From: Deltaproteobacteria bacterium
GTDB lineage: Bacteria; Desulfobacterota; Syntrophobacteria; B119-G9
Assembly (NCBI GenBank): GCA_003646715.1
Contig: QMLL01000147.1
Span: 1 to 5,311, forward strand
Reading direction: 5' to 3'
Length of the DNA stretch: 5,311 bases
Of this stretch, positions 5,276-5,311 are shown piece by piece. Every line of letters starts with the position of its first letter. Position 1 is the first letter of the stretch. The translations under genes and the position numbers were made by a program. A model generated the notes under the pieces. The model made no database searches. It had not been told where the DNA came from and was given only the letters and a program-made list of their open reading frames with translations.

Positions 5276-5304
5276 CTTATATTCACTATGGATTGAAAAG
5301 TCAA
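5276..5304 (-). promoter_or_regulatory. Sigma-70-type promoter of the riboswitch-GTPase-Ntn unit
   Basis: TTGACT (5304-5299) and TATAAG (5281-5276) are separated by exactly 17 bases, each hexamer matching consensus at five of six positions. The predicted transcription start, near 5269, is just before the aptamer, which supports both calls. Confidence 0.82.
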
Positions 5305-5311
5305 CCCATAG
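5286..5311. promoter_or_regulatory. Inverted repeat over the -35 box, possible operator
   Basis: The arms CTATGGGTTGA and TCAATCCATAG (minus strand) are reverse complements at 10 of 11 positions around CTTT. The repeat covers the -35 hexamer and the first part of the spacer, the classic place for a repressor site. It touches the window end, so it may be longer. The 3' stem of an upstream gene's hairpin is an alternative, but no T-run follows. Confidence 0.5.

Noticed and set aside
5089..5304. 71-codon minus-strand frame from TTG at 5304.
   Set aside because: It begins at the promoter -35 box and covers the aptamer and terminator; composition is not protein-like.

Overview
The window reads as bacterial DNA of moderate to low GC content, probably from an anaerobe. 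The evidence is a minimal sufC-sufB iron-sulfur assembly pair, a rubredoxin-like mini-protein, remnants of rubrerythrin-type, ferritin and thiol peroxidase genes, and strong Shine-Dalgarno sites. The sequence does not fix the lineage. All well-supported genes lie on the minus strand, in two blocks separated by about 480 bases.

Block 1 (2179 down to 1) is an oxidative-stress and iron-sulfur operon, badly damaged in its promoter-proximal half. In transcription order it holds: a frameshifted 60-codon small gene; the first 46 codons of thiol peroxidase (tpx); about 28 codons from the middle of a ferritin; the C-terminal two thirds of a rubrerythrin-like protein; an intact 51-residue rubredoxin-like protein; intact sufC; and the first 149 codons of sufB, which runs off the window. 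The three remnants are joined head to tail in the order of the parent genes, as if internal deletions had collapsed a tpx-ferritin-rubrerythrin run. The intact genes start right after the damage.

The middle (2180-2662) has no convincing gene. It holds a perfect 11-bp palindrome resembling a dispersed repeat, a weak promoter-like pair and a doubtful 40-codon ORF on the plus strand.

Block 2 (5311 down to 2663) is the most interesting part. A good sigma-70 promoter, overlapped by an 11-bp inverted repeat, drives a leader of about 200 nt. The leader begins with what looks like a fluoride riboswitch (crcB motif) aptamer, continues through a chain of mutually exclusive helices and ends in an intrinsic terminator just 24 nt before a start codon. 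The controlled genes are a 591-residue dynamin-like GTPase and, 1 nt later, a 209-residue proteasome-beta-like Ntn hydrolase. Its forced TTG start puts the predicted catalytic Thr at position 2. I infer that fluoride releases attenuation of a membrane-associated GTPase plus threonine peptidase module. I know of no such pairing under this riboswitch, but I could not search for one.
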